DNA from: Porphyra umbilicalis
Lineage: Eukaryota > Rhodophyta > Bangiophyceae > Bangiales > Bangiaceae
Direction: 5' to 3'
Length of the DNA stretch: 64,000 nt
Assembly: GCA_002049455.2 (NCBI GenBank)
Contig: KV918772.1
Span: 434,001-498,000 of the forward strand
Shown: positions 21,973 to 32,168 of the stretch, piece by piece
Numbering within the stretch: the stretch's first letter is position 1
Layout of the letters: each line of letters starts with the position of its first letter
Made by a program: the position numbers and the translations under genes
Notes under the pieces: generated by a model
The model's input: only the letters and a program-made list of their open reading frames with translations
Database searches by the model: none
Told to the model about the DNA's origin: nothing

Positions 21973-24900
21973 ATGTCGGACTACGGCCGCCTTAGCGGCC
22001 CACGGTTTGCGCAGCTGGACGACGATTACACGGTGTGGGCGGCGTACCAGCGTGCGCAGCTCAAGAAAGAGAAGCTGAGGACGGCCGTCGTGACGGACCG
22101 CCCTGCTTCTGGTTCGGACGACAAGAAGTCCGACCCGGTGGTCGAAGCGTGGGACGCCATGAACGAGGCGGCGCTGGCGACCATCCAGATGTCGGTCAAG
22201 CCCGTGCATCTCAACACGGTCACGTCGGTTGACACGGCCAAGGAGGCGTGGGACGCGCTCAAGGTCATGTTCGAGGCACGTGACAACGCGCAGCTGCTGC
22301 GGCTCATCGACGAGCTGAGCAGCCGGAAGAAGGGCGACGACGAAAACATCATCAAGTTTGCGTCGCGCGCCAAGATGATCCGGGACGAGCTTGCCATGCT
22401 CGGAAACCCGGTGGACGACAACACGCTCGCACTGCGTGTCTTGTCGGGGCTTCCGTCAGAGTACGGGATGCTCAGGACGGTCTTGGAGAACAAGGACACC
22501 AAGCTCGTCATGTCGGACGTGACGGCTAAGCTGCTACAAGTGGAGCAGCGGAGCATTACCGTCACCTCGTCGAAGCCTTCTGGCAGTGTCAAGTCACAAG
22601 CCTTTGCTGCAGCGGCGCACAAGAAGTTGTTTGACAAGAAGTCGGTCGTGTGCTTCTACTGCAACAAGAAAGGGCACATGCAGCGCGACTGCTACAAGAA
22701 GAAGGCGGACGAGGCCAAGGGCAAGGGCAAGCCCGGCGGTGGTGGTCGTGAAGGCGGCCACGGCGGCGGGCCCCACGCGGGTGCCGCTCTGGCCTACACT
22801 GCTTCCACCGGCAATGCCGGGAGCAGCAAGGCTCACGGGAGCACACGCGGGTTATCAACCTGGGTGCTTGACTCTGGCGCAACCAACCACATGGCCGCCG
22901 CGGATAAAGGCTTCACCGTCCGGACGGCGGGAAGCGGGGCCGAGGTCACCTTTGCCAACGGCAAAAAGGTGCCCATCAAGGGGCACGGCCACGTCTCAAT
23001 GGACGTTGGCAAAGGAAACACGAAGACGCGCATGGTTCTTGGGGATGCTATGCTCGTTCCGGACCTGACTGGCAACCTGCTGTCGGTTCGAGCAGTCGAC
23101 CGCAATCGAGGTGCGGTGGTGTTTGTCGACAACGCCTGCTACATCCTTAGCGACGGGGATGCTGTTCGCTCGAGCGGAGTGCTCGACAACGCGTCGGTGG
23201 TCGGCCAGGTGAACGACCTGGAGCAGTGTGTGCTGGTGGTGACGCCTGTCCAGGCGTCGGCTAACTCGGCATCCACGCGTATAGCTTGGGAGGCGGAGCT
23301 GTGGCACCGTCGTTTCAACCATTTGGGGTTAGAGAACCTCAAGCGGGCGGCCACAATGGTCGACGGCATGCCGGTGTCAGTGGCAGACGCCAAGCGCGTT
23401 ATTGGCACTGTGTGTGTGCCGTGTGTGGACGGCAAGATGGTGCAGGCGCCGAGCCTCCGCTCATCGACAGCGACGACCAACTGCGAGCTGGTGCACACCG
23501 ACATTGGTGGCCCACTCACGGAGTCGCTGGGTGGTTCCATCTTCTTTATGACGGCGCTGGAGGACTCCACGGGGTTCATCACGGCAACGCCTATCAAGAC
23601 GAAAGGGATGGCACCGCAGGTTCTCAAGACGCGTATCAAGCAGCTTGAGACGCTCACGGGAGTCAAGGTCAAGCGCGTCCGTCATGACGGTGCCAAGGAC
23701 TACGTCACCAACGACCTCAAGGCGTGGTACGAAGACAAGGGCATCACGTCGGAGATGACGGCGCCGTACAAGTCACAGCAGAACGGCAAAGCGGAGCGGG
23801 TGAACCGCACGCTGATAGAGCGCGTGCGTGCTGCTCTGCTCGATGCCGGAGCGGAGGAAGAGCTGTGGGCTGAGGCGTTGGCCTCCGTCGTCCATGTGCT
23901 CAACCGGTCCCCCAAAGCGGGGCTGGACGTGACACCGCTGGAGGCTCTAACGGGTCGACGCCCCAACGTCGCGGGATTCCGCGTGTGGGGGAGTCGGGCG
24001 TTGGCGCTCAAGCCCAAGAAGCAGCAACGCAAGCTGGAGCCAAGGACCGACGTCGGCCGCTTTGTCGGCTACACGGTCGGTGGCAAGGCCTACCGCATCC
24101 TCGAGGACGAGACGAACCAAGTCTTTAAGCGTCGAGACGTGCTGATGGAGGAGAACCCGGCTAAGGTCGAGGCGTCGGCAGTCGGGCCAAGCGCTGGTCC
24201 CCGGCTGAATGCGGACTGTGACGGCGACAAGGAGGACGCCATGGAAGGGGCAATGGACATGCTCGACGCTGAACGCGGGCGAGCGGACAAGTATGCCCCC
24301 GACGACACCTCCGACAGCGATGACGAAGGCAGTGCTCCCTCCCTTTCTGAAGATAGCGAGGAGGAAGACGAGGACGGCCCCGACGGCTCGATACCGGCTG
24401 TCGGTCAAGGACCTGCTACCTGTGACAGCGCCGCACCTGGGCCTCGTCGCTCGAAACGAAAGCCAGCTCCCAAGGTAACATGGTGGGAGAAGGAACCCAA
24501 GGCGTACCTGGCAAGCGGTACCAAGTCCTCGGCTGAAGCGGGTTGCGACCTGCACAAGCCGCCTGTGAACGAGAAGGAGGCGCGTGCTCGTCCTGATTGG
24601 CCGCGGTGGAAGCAGGCCATCAAGGAAGAAGTGGTAGCACACAAGAAGCTTGGCACCTGGTCCAAGATTAAGGTGAACAACAAGAAGCAAAAGGCCATCA
24701 AGACGCGTTTCGTGTTCGACATCAAACACGACGCGGAGGGCAAGATGACGCGCTACAAGGCTCGCCTCGTGGCCCAAGGTTTGAACCAAGTGCCGGGGCG
24801 GGACTTTGACGAGACGTGGGCGCCGGTGCCCAACGCGGCTACCACACGGGCCCTCTTTGCTGTGGCTGCAGCCACGGGCTGGGAGGTTCACCATGTCGAC

Positions 24901-26151
24901 GTCAAGACAGCCTTCCTCAACGCCAAGATGGACAAGGAGATGTACATCAAACTCCCTGACGGTATCGAGCCGGAGGGCGTGGAGGAGATGTGTCGGCTTA
25001 ACCTTGCGCTCTACGGGACAAAGCAGGCTGGGCGGCTGTGGGGCATCAAGCTCGACAAGGAGCTCAATGAGATCGGTGCAGTGCGGTCCAAGGTGGACCC
25101 GTGCCTCTACGAGTGGTGCCACCCTGTGCACGGGCGCGTCTTCATTCTCGAGTACGTCGACGACCTTATCGTGGCGGGCAAGAAGCTGGCTGGGGTCGCT
25201 GCCGTCAAGCGCTTCGTGTCGGCGAAGTTTGAAGTACGCGACATGGGGGAGGTCAACGACTTTATTGGCATGAAGGTCATGCGTGACCGTGCGGCGAAGA
25301 CGCTCACTCTGAGCAACCCGGGGCACACGGCGACGCTGCCGGAGGCGTTTGGGATGGAGACCTCCACCCCGAACAAGGCGCCAATGGCGTCAGGGGTCAA
25401 ACTGACTAAGACGGGCGAGGACCTGCTGCCGGAGGGTAACCGGTACGCCGAGTTGGTCGGCTCCCTCCTCTACCTGTCCACCACGACAAGGCCGGACATC
25501 GCCTTTGCCGTGGGGATGCTGTCGCGGTTCATGTCTTGCCCTGAGCAGGACCACATGCGCGCGGCAAAGGGGGTATTGCGCTACCTGCGCGGGACAACCC
25601 GCCTTGGGGTGGTTTACGGCGGCAGCGAGCCGCTGCAGGGGTTTGTCGACGCCGACTGGGCGGGCGACGTTGACGGCCGTCGGTCCACGACAGGCTTCGT
25701 CTTCACCCTCAATGACGGGCCCATCGCGTGGGCAAGCAAGCGCCAGTCGACGGTGGCAACCTCGACGGCCGGAGCGGAGTACGTGGCCGCCGCCATGGCC
25801 ACCAACAAGGCGCTGTGGCTACGCAAGCTGCTGTCAGCGCTGGGGGTCGATGGCGGGGCCGTGCCGATGGGGGAAGACAACCAGGCTTGCCTCGCCTTGG
25901 TCAACAACCCCGAAGCCACCGGGCGTACCAAGCACGTGGACGTCGCGTACCACATGGTGCGTGACTACGTGGCGCGCGGGGAGGTGACGTTCTACTTCCT
26001 CCCTAGCGTGGACATGCCGGCAGATGGGCTGACGAAGCCGCTGCCGGCCCCGGCGTTCATCCTGTTTCGCCGCAACATCGGCGTTGGCTCGGATCTGGGC
26101 ACCTTGGGGCTTGGCGCTACGCCGGCCCCACGTCCTGTTTCCACGTGCTGA
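21973..26151 (+). CDS. Copia gag-pol polyprotein (1392 aa)
   Basis: Gag with a UBN2-type fold comes first (MSDYGRLSGPRFAQ; AKEAWDALKVMFEARDNAQ), then a zinc knuckle CFYCNKKGHMQRDC near 22650, an aspartic protease (LDSGATNHM near 22870), a GAG-pre-integrase His/Cys region (LWHRRFNHLGLENL near 23300), the integrase core (HTDIGGPL, SQQNGKAERVNRT), reverse transcriptase (VKTAFLNA near 24900; YVDDLIVAG near 25150) and RNase H (VDADWAGDVDGRRSTTGF near 25650). Integrase before reverse transcriptase identifies Ty1/copia. An upstream in-frame GTG at 21895 is less likely as the start. The single long frame makes gag and pol one polyprotein, as is usual for plant-type copia elements. Confidence 0.92.
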   Translation: MSDYGRLSGPRFAQLDDDYTVWAAYQRAQLKKEKLRTAVVTDRPASGSDDKKSDPVVEAWDAMNEAALATIQMSVKPVHLNTVTSVDTAKEAWDALKVMFEARDNAQLLRLIDELSSRKKGDDENIIKFASRAKMIRDELAMLGNPVDDNTLALRVLSGLPSEYGMLRTVLENKDTKLVMSDVTAKLLQVEQRSITVTSSKPSGSVKSQAFAAAAHKKLFDKKSVVCFYCNKKGHMQRDCYKKKADEAKGKGKPGGGGREGGHGGGPHAGAALAYTASTGNAGSSKAHGSTRGLSTWVLDSGATNHMAAADKGFTVRTAGSGAEVTFANGKKVPIKGHGHVSMDVGKGNTKTRMVLGDAMLVPDLTGNLLSVRAVDRNRGAVVFVDNACYILSDGDAVRSSGVLDNASVVGQVNDLEQCVLVVTPVQASANSASTRIAWEAELWHRRFNHLGLENLKRAATMVDGMPVSVADAKRVIGTVCVPCVDGKMVQAPSLRSSTATTNCELVHTDIGGPLTESLGGSIFFMTALEDSTGFITATPIKTKGMAPQVLKTRIKQLETLTGVKVKRVRHDGAKDYVTNDLKAWYEDKGITSEMTAPYKSQQNGKAERVNRTLIERVRAALLDAGAEEELWAEALASVVHVLNRSPKAGLDVTPLEALTGRRPNVAGFRVWGSRALALKPKKQQRKLEPRTDVGRFVGYTVGGKAYRILEDETNQVFKRRDVLMEENPAKVEASAVGPSAGPRLNADCDGDKEDAMEGAMDMLDAERGRADKYAPDDTSDSDDEGSAPSLSEDSEEEDEDGPDGSIPAVGQGPATCDSAAPGPRRSKRKPAPKVTWWEKEPKAYLASGTKSSAEAGCDLHKPPVNEKEARARPDWPRWKQAIKEEVVAHKKLGTWSKIKVNNKKQKAIKTRFVFDIKHDAEGKMTRYKARLVAQGLNQVPGRDFDETWAPVPNAATTRALFAVAAATGWEVHHVDVKTAFLNAKMDKEMYIKLPDGIEPEGVEEMCRLNLALYGTKQAGRLWGIKLDKELNEIGAVRSKVDPCLYEWCHPVHGRVFILEYVDDLIVAGKKLAGVAAVKRFVSAKFEVRDMGEVNDFIGMKVMRDRAAKTLTLSNPGHTATLPEAFGMETSTPNKAPMASGVKLTKTGEDLLPEGNRYAELVGSLLYLSTTTRPDIAFAVGMLSRFMSCPEQDHMRAAKGVLRYLRGTTRLGVVYGGSEPLQGFVDADWAGDVDGRRSTTGFVFTLNDGPIAWASKRQSTVATSTAGAEYVAAAMATNKALWLRKLLSALGVDGGAVPMGEDNQACLALVNNPEATGRTKHVDVAYHMVRDYVARGEVTFYFLPSVDMPADGLTKPLPAPAFILFRRNIGVGSDLGTLGLGATPAPRPVSTC

Positions 26152-26462
26152 GCCCCTCCGTGGTCGGCGGAGGTCTGTGGCGGAGTGACCAAGGCGACAG
26201 GCCGCGTACCCTTTGCGTTTGGCATCGGCTTTGCGGCGGTTTGGGCCGGTTGTGGTGGCCGGACGGTCGGCTGGGGTATGTCATGTTGCTGTCCGATTCG
26301 GCGGGGGTCGACTGAGCCCCTTTTGTTTTTTGCACTAACGGCGATTTTTTTTAGTGAACGGTACCGTTACCGTCCACAAGAAAAATCGCGCAGAGTGCTA
26401 GGGACGGTATCGATACCGTCCGATCCGGTGGACTTACACTAACTCCAATGTAATTGGAAGAG

Positions 26463-26883
26463 TGTTGAGCTCTGCTCGGGAATTCCATTGGAGCTCTACT
26501 TACAAGGGGGCTCTTGGTGACTCAAGCTCGTGTACTTGTTGGCATTCCATCGTGTATGACTTGTACTTGTTTGTACTTGATTTGTGTATCTCTTGGTGAG
26601 CTCCTCCCTTCTCGTGGTGAGCTCGGGGGGGATTGTGCGTGGCGTGGTGACTGGATTGTGCGGCGGTGGGCGGCTTACCACCGGGGAGGCGCATGCTCCG
26701 CTTTGGGAGGTGCGCCGCAGGCCCTGCACACGCGGAGAGTGGAAGTGCCTGGGGGAGCACTGAGAGAGGGTCGTCTCTGGGACTGGCAGAGGGGTCGCCT
26801 GGGGTATATCACGCGGTCCTAGTGGGCCCAAAGCCGCCATCCAAGTAAACCAACGCATCCACCTATCTACCTCTCGCTTCACA
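26463..26883 (+). repeat. 3' LTR of copia D
   Basis: 421 bp, same ends and length as the 5' LTR. It is preceded by a purine-rich aattggaagag that would serve as the polypurine tract, and followed by the second ctgcc target copy. Confidence 0.93.
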
Positions 26884-26888
26884 CTGCC

Positions 26889-28217
26889 TCCTCGCGCAGT
26901 CCGCCCACGCGCCGCACCGCCGACACAAGCAGCCGGATCGAGGCCTGCAGCAGCAGGCGCACCGGCAGCAGCAGCAGCAGCAGACGAGGGCCGATCGGCT
27001 TCGCGATCCTCCTCAGACGAGGCCCTGTTGTTCCAGTCTGCGGCACGAGGAACCCTGTCGCGGGCGCGCGACGTCGCTCTACCGCCGGCACGAGCAGCAC
27101 CTCGCGTCTCCATGGAGCTCCTTCGATCGTCGTTGGGCGTGTTCACGGTACCGTCGGCAGGACCAACGCGGTTGCGCTCGTACGTGATCCAGCGCTTCGA
27201 GCCCGCCCGCCGTGGCGGAACGGCACTTGGCCGCACTACAGGAGACCCGGCCAGAGCGCATGCAGCGCGCGTTGAGCGTCGAGAAAGCAGCGCCGCAGTG
27301 GCTGATGCAGCTGCCGATGAACGTGTAGCGCGCTGTGCAGCTGCAGCCGCAGTGACGTTGGGGCCAGATGACGGCAGTGGACCCGGGTGTGCATCCTCAT
27401 CCAAGCCGCCCACCACGACCGTATCCGTTTCCGCCTGCCGACGCGTCATTGCAGCGCCCGTAGCAGTCCACAGCGTAAAACGCGGGAGGAATGCGGGGGG
27501 AGCCGCGGGTACAGCATGCGCTGTGGATGCGCACCGCGTCGGCGGCGTCGGGCTTGACACGGTGCCGAGCCTCTTAGAGTGGACGCCTGAAGATGTCACC
27601 AATCTGGCGGCGTGCTGCCACCCTGGTGAGCGCTCGGCGTTACAGGCGGCAGCAACTAAAGTCGGAGGTTTTCCGCTCTTGCAAGCGAGCAACGGGGCGC
27701 CGCCGTGACTGAAAGCGTCGCCAGCCGCGGTATCGTTAGGGACGTCTTCGCCGTCGTCACCGATGGGCGGCGCAGAGGGGGCGTCGTCGGCGTTGTTGAC
27801 GGGAAGCACTATCCGACAGCGCACCTTGTGCTCGACGCCGCCAACGGCGTTCTCGAAGCCGTCAAAGACCGGCGGCGTCGCGCAGCGACCGGCGACGTTG
27901 GTGGCCGGTGTCTTCACCCTGCCGTACACGTCGCGTTTGAAGCCACCGGCTGCGTCGATGATAGTGATTTCCTCGCTGCCCTCAAAGTCCGGAGGCGTCT
28001 AGCGGCCACCTCCGGCGTCAGTGGCGGCTGTCACCGCCTGGGAGCGCGCGTCGCGCTCTTCGTAGCTTCGCACATTAACTCGTATGAGCCGCGTCCTGGA
28101 GCCAGTCTCGGCCGCGATTGCTTTCGAGGGAGCGGTGGAGGCGGTGCCGTCATCGGTTCCGCCTGTCTGGTCGTAGTCGCCGAAGAGGCCCGAATTGGTT
28201 TCACCGGACAGCTCCAC
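26889..28217 (-). pseudogene. Upstream block of the split gene, with internal repeats
   Basis: The frame contains an approximately 38-residue repeat seen at least twice: ATDAGGGR..TPPDFEG then ATNVAGRCATPPVFDGF, followed by valine-rich segments. A TAG lies in frame at 27999-28001. Either the coding exon begins just after it, since ..cactgac...ccgctag would serve as a branch point and 3' splice site, or the stop is a lesion; the repeat continuing upstream of the TAG favours a lesion. No ATG occurs near 27929. Further in, the block is Ala/Arg-rich (PSSAAAAAAGAPAAAGLDPA) and ends at 26889 beside the target duplication. Confidence 0.45.
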
Positions 28218-30080
28218 GGCATCTCGTGACGTGTGGCCAACTGCTCCGGATGTACGTGGATCTCGAGACTTCTACAACCAAGGGGGCGGATGCAAGGTGC
28301 CGGCGTCTCTCCAACGTCACAGGCAGAGCCATCCACCCCACTAGAGCCCCGGCTAGAAGGGCGCACAGTGGACCGTACCCCAAATCTCAATACCAGGTTC
28401 CCCGCCCGCAACATCGGTCGCCGTAAGAACCACGAAAAGCTCACTGCGCTCGCACCCGCGACGAAAGGAGCGCCTGGACCGGCAGCAAGGGCGTGCGCAT
28501 CTCTGGAGCCGAGGTGGGGCCCAGTGAAGGATTCCAGGGCCGGGTGTGGCGGCAGTAGAGTGCTTTTGTGCGCTGCCGGCCAAGCTGCGCAGTCGATTGA
28601 GGTTGGCGCCGGGAACGACGGCAAGTCCATTGGAACTGTCTGCAGCGGGCTGCCCGCGGCCACAGACGTCCGCGGGGAAGCCGGCGTGCCTCCAGTGTCT
28701 GCCACGCTGGTACTCGCGAGGCACTCCCGGTGTAGCCAGTTGTGTCGCCAGCCAGGGTGAGGATCTGGTTGCCCCCGGCCAGAGCTCCCTGGAGCAACCG
28801 CTGTGGCTGTCGTGGACTGTCTCGGAGCTCGATCCAAGAGGGCCACCAGAGAAGGAGAAAAGGAAGGCGCAGAAACAGGAGGTGGCGCCCGGCAGCTGTC
28901 AGGGCTGATTGTCATTGTCGCAAGATCCTCACAGACGTGGCCAGTCCAATATGACACTGTGAACGCGTCATCGGGGGGCAGCTCGAGGGCCCCTTAAACG
29001 ACTGGCGGCAGCTCCATTGCCCCTCATTCTTGCAGCAAAGCGCGTATGAGATGCGAAGGGGTCCTATTCAGTGCGACTCTCGGCCTCCATTGTGAAGGTG
29101 TCCGTACAGGGTGCTCTCAGCTCGACGTCGCTTGATACGCTCAGCTGATCATCTAGCGTCGCCCAATGGCCGCCCGAGATCTCTCCTTTGACGTACTTCG
29201 AGACTTAGCATGCCCAATCATCTTTCAGAGCTGAGAGGAGCCGTCCGGGGAATCGATCACTGTAGTCCTCTGGTACCGTCGTAGGCCGCTCCGACAGCTC
29301 TTGGGTCGACAAGTGCAGACCACAGGATGCGGGCGGCTTATCGCACGTTGGGAGCAGGAGCGCACGAGGGAGATCGCGCACTGTGTCCTCTGCAGGCTCA
29401 AGCGTCCCAGTATTGCGACAGGCCCTGTGAAGATCCCATGGACGGTGGTGACGGTGGCGACCTCCTCTTCGCACAGCAGGTATCCTTGTGACCTCAGCAC
29501 GCGGGGTCGCTGACGTGGGGCTCCGGCTGAAGGAAGACTTGTGCATCCTGACTTTCTCTCCTACACCCTCTCTGACGACGTGTGTTGAGCACGTGAAGCG
29601 GTGCATCCCGCTTCTCCCTCCCACCCCCGTGCTTCTGGGACCCTCAGGCCGTGGCATGTGTCGCGCAGTGCATCCTGCTCGTCTCGGAGGGTGGCTGGGA
29701 CGACGACACACTGCCAGAGGTGCGGAGCGATGCCAGGGAGGGCTCCTGCACGAGGGCTCGGTGAGGTGCCAATAGGGGCGTGGGACCGCGGTGGAGCTAA
29801 CCCGTCGTGGAGCGCATCCAGTAGTGGGTGCTGTGTGTGGTGACTCGCTGGGGCCCGGGGAGCGGAGAACGGCGTGCGTCCTTTGCATGTGGGAGCACGA
29901 AGGCGCAACTGCGAGCACGTGGGGAGGGTGAGGGACACCCAAGAGAGTACATAGGTGACGTCTAGCACCTCCTTGTGCCCACACACAACGATACCCCGCC
30001 TCACAGTCTCCGCTCCCTCTGACCCACCCTCCACAACTTCCTCTGCCTCCTCGTCTCCTTCACTCACGCCCTACTCTATC
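28218..30080. other. No supported gene
   Basis: Several overlapping frames of 60-300 codons occur on both strands, all of biased composition and without recognisable motifs. This interval should hold the promoter and 5' end of the minus-strand gene (if it starts near 28.2 kb) and the promoter of the plus-strand histone variant at 30081. The 150 bp before 30081 are rich in C/T (ctccctctgacccaccctccac), which is common upstream of starts but not diagnostic. Confidence 0.4.
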
Positions 30081-30695
30081 ATGGGCCGCACCAAGTCCCC
30101 TGCCCGCCGTAGCGCCTCTCCCGACCCCGCCCACACCCGCGGCGGCATGAGCATCGTCGGCCTGAAGGGCATGACGGGACAGGCGCGGATCGCCCTGCGC
30201 ACGAATGGCTTCGCGACTGGTGTCCGGGCGGCGCTGGCGCTGTCCGACGCCCGCGCAGCCGCCCAGAGAGGCGGGGCAGCGTCGAGCGCCGGCGGCACGG
30301 CGGCGGAGCACGGGGCTGCCGAGAGTGTTGCAGCCGCTCAGCGCTCCCTCCACCAGGCGCAGGCGCCGCGCCTCTACGCCGGCGGGGTGAAGAAGCCGCA
30401 ACGCTACCGTCCTGGGACGGTGGCGTTGCGTGAGATCCGCAAGTTTCAAAACTCCACCGAGATGCTCATCCCTATGCGGCCCTTCCAACGTGTTGTCAAG
30501 GAGATCGCTTTGGGCTACAAGACCGACCTACGCTTCCAGTCGACAGCGATTGTGGCTCTGCAGGAAGCGGCAGAGGAGTACCTCGTCGGCGTGATGGCCG
30601 ATTCCATGATGTGTGCGCTGCACGGTGGGCGCAAGACTCTGATGATGAAGTACATTGCGTTGGCGCGCCGCATCCGCGGCCCTGACCGCGTCTGA
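30081..30695 (+). CDS. Divergent histone H3 variant with long tail insertion (204 aa)
   Basis: The start at 30081 gives [11 protein letters not shown], which aligns with the canonical H3 N-terminus (ARTKQTARKS); an in-frame upstream extension to 29955 is therefore unlikely. K4 is kept, the K9 position is Arg, and S10 is kept. About 85 extra Ala/Gly-rich residues follow, replacing the K14-K27 region, before [12 protein letters not shown], which matches H3 around K36. The histone fold is intact: [10 protein letters not shown] (alpha N), [11 protein letters not shown] (alpha 1), [20 protein letters not shown] (alpha 2), [13 protein letters not shown] (alpha 3). Loop 1 has the ordinary H3 length, without the extension typical of many centromeric H3s. 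RKLPF is changed to PMRPF and MPKDIQ to MMKYIA. It would be a nucleosomal protein in the nucleus. No introns are seen. Canonical H3 is excluded; a specialised or centromeric variant is possible. Confidence 0.88.
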   Translation: MGRTKSPARRSASPDPAHTRGGMSIVGLKGMTGQARIALRTNGFATGVRAALALSDARAAAQRGGAASSAGGTAAEHGAAESVAAAQRSLHQAQAPRLYAGGVKKPQRYRPGTVALREIRKFQNSTEMLIPMRPFQRVVKEIALGYKTDLRFQSTAIVALQEAAEEYLVGVMADSMMCALHGGRKTLMMKYIALARRIRGPDRV

Positions 30696-32090
30696 CACAA
30701 TCGTTGGCAAGGTAGTCGATGTTGCGCTGTTTCTTCGCTTGCCGTCTCGCGGCATGCATCTGCGCGTGCGTACACCTTTTAACAGAGCCGCATTCTGTGT
30801 GTTTATTACTTTTCGTAGCCAGGGAGTCACGATCACATACCTCTCACCACTGCCTCACCAATCACACATCTTACTTCTCACGACATCTGGTTGGCGGCAA
30901 CGCCGACTTGGCAATGGCCGCTGGTGCGGTGTCACCGCTGTGCTTCTCAAGTGGCAGGTCCGCGACAGCTCGACCACGGCAACCGCCCACAGCTGCGGGC
31001 CGTGGGGGCGGTGGGCGTGAGAGAAGCAACTCCATCCACTCCGGCGGGCGACATCGTCTTCCTCTGTGTCATGGCCTAGGGAAACAGCCATGACGGTGGC
31101 AGCGACTCCGCTGCTCAATGGCGTCCGCCCTACCGCGGAGGATGCTGACCTTCGGGGCGCCCAGTTAAGGGAAAGATAGCGACGCTAATGGAGAACGGCT
31201 TCCGCTCCGTCTCGTAGCAGTGTAGCCGCTGCAGACTCCCACCGTTGTGCGCCGTGAGTGCGGTCAGCGCCAAAGGAGGCAACTCCTCCCGCTCCGGCCG
31301 GCCACGTCGTCCTCCGCTGTATCACGGCAAAAGGGCGCAGCCATGACGAGAGCGGTGACTCCGAAGAAGAGGGGCGTATAGGCCACCAGCTCCGCAAGAT
31401 GCTCCTATTGAAAACCCTGCTCCGACAGCCCGAGGCCGTGTGGAGGAAGCGGGACTGCCTCGCACGGGTGCAGGCCAGCACTTGCATCCCGCGGTGTAGC
31501 TACACACGCACCCAAATCCAAAAACTGCTGGGTCTACAAAGGGATCACTCCCGAAATCGTTTCTCTTACCCAATGGGCAAGAGATCCTGAGTCCTCTGCA
31601 GAGGGAAAAAAGTTGTTGCTGCTCACTCGCCGATCCACAACCTCCGCTCCGCGCAAACAGCACCAATGGAGGACCGATGCTCACGTGCGTCAGGCCATCG
31701 GTGAAGGACGTAGGCAGTGCGCATCGGCCAGCAGTTCGCGAACAACGGCACTTGCTGCTTGACGTCGACCGCCCGAAATTTTCCACCTCCTCTCTGTGAG
31801 CCTCACACGAGTGCGCTGTCGGAATCCCCACCCCCCCTAGCACGCTTACCGCAACCCCCACGCCACCGTCGCTGGCTGTGGCGCGACTCCCCGTCTCCGA
31901 CTGTGTCGGCGCCATGTCTGTGCCCTCATACCGCCGCTTTCGGTTCCCTATTACCGACGTCCCCCTTCGCTTCCGACGGCAGTGCGCTGCCCTGTTAACA
32001 CCGGACAACCTCCGAGCTCCCCCATCGTCCTCTCGGGCACCATCGGCAGCGCGGCTCTAGTACCTGCGTTGGTGCCGTATATCCGGTCTC
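30696..32090. other. No supported gene; ancient direct duplication
   Basis: Two stretches, about 31015-31110 and 31270-31370, are imperfect direct copies. Both read agcaactcc..cactccggc...gcgacatcgtc-like DNA and, in plus frames, EATPSTPAGDIVFLC versus EATPPAPAGHVVLRC. They look like an old local duplication of about 250 bp. The interval may contain the 5' end and terminal repeats of the Plavaka-like transposon, but I could not place those ends. Confidence 0.4.
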
Positions 32091-32168
32091 TTGACGGCGG
32101 CGGGACCGCAACGGCCACCTGGTGGCTGCTTCCTTCTCCCACGTCAGTGCCTTCCTCCAGTCCTCTCA

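Larger units (their letters stand above)
21390..26888 (+). mobile_element. Ty1/copia element D, looks whole and young
   Basis: Two 421-bp LTRs (21395-21815 and 26463-26883) start TGTTGAGCTC and end CTTCACA, and are flanked by a perfect 5-bp target duplication, ctgcc, at 21390-21394 and 26884-26888. By eye I count about six differences between the LTRs (near 1.4 percent), so the insertion is recent. Between them a single gag-pol frame runs from an ATG at 21973 to 26151 with all expected domains in copia order. It lies antisense to, and interrupts, the minus-strand gene at 19.4-28.2 kb. Part of that gene's open frame reads through the LTRs by chance. Confidence 0.95.
19427..28217 (-). pseudogene. 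Host-like gene of unknown function, split by a copia insertion
   Basis: The minus strand encodes one long protein in three blocks: an upstream block (about 28217-26889), a middle block (21389-20195) and a last exon (19987-19427). A young copia element (21395-26883) separates the first two; the reading frame on each side of its ctgcc target duplication is the same, so the ancestral frame ran straight across. I do not recognise the protein. It is rich in Ala, Ser, Thr and Arg and looks largely disordered, with two ordered-looking parts: AAVRHNVRDRVRHYMHRPA near 20900 and KAEWWLNGRRYLMTVRGRKG near 20400. The start is unresolved. The gene could belong to an old DNA transposon rather than the host. 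Confidence 0.6.

Noticed and set aside
29955-30080. Using the in-frame upstream start of the H3 variant
   Set aside because: The extra 42 residues are Ser/Thr/Pro-rich, while the ATG at 30081 aligns exactly with the H3 N-terminus.
30081-30695. Calling the H3 variant the centromeric H3
   Set aside because: Loop 1 has canonical length and the N-terminus matches ordinary H3, so the usual centromeric hallmarks are missing. It is left as an H3 variant.
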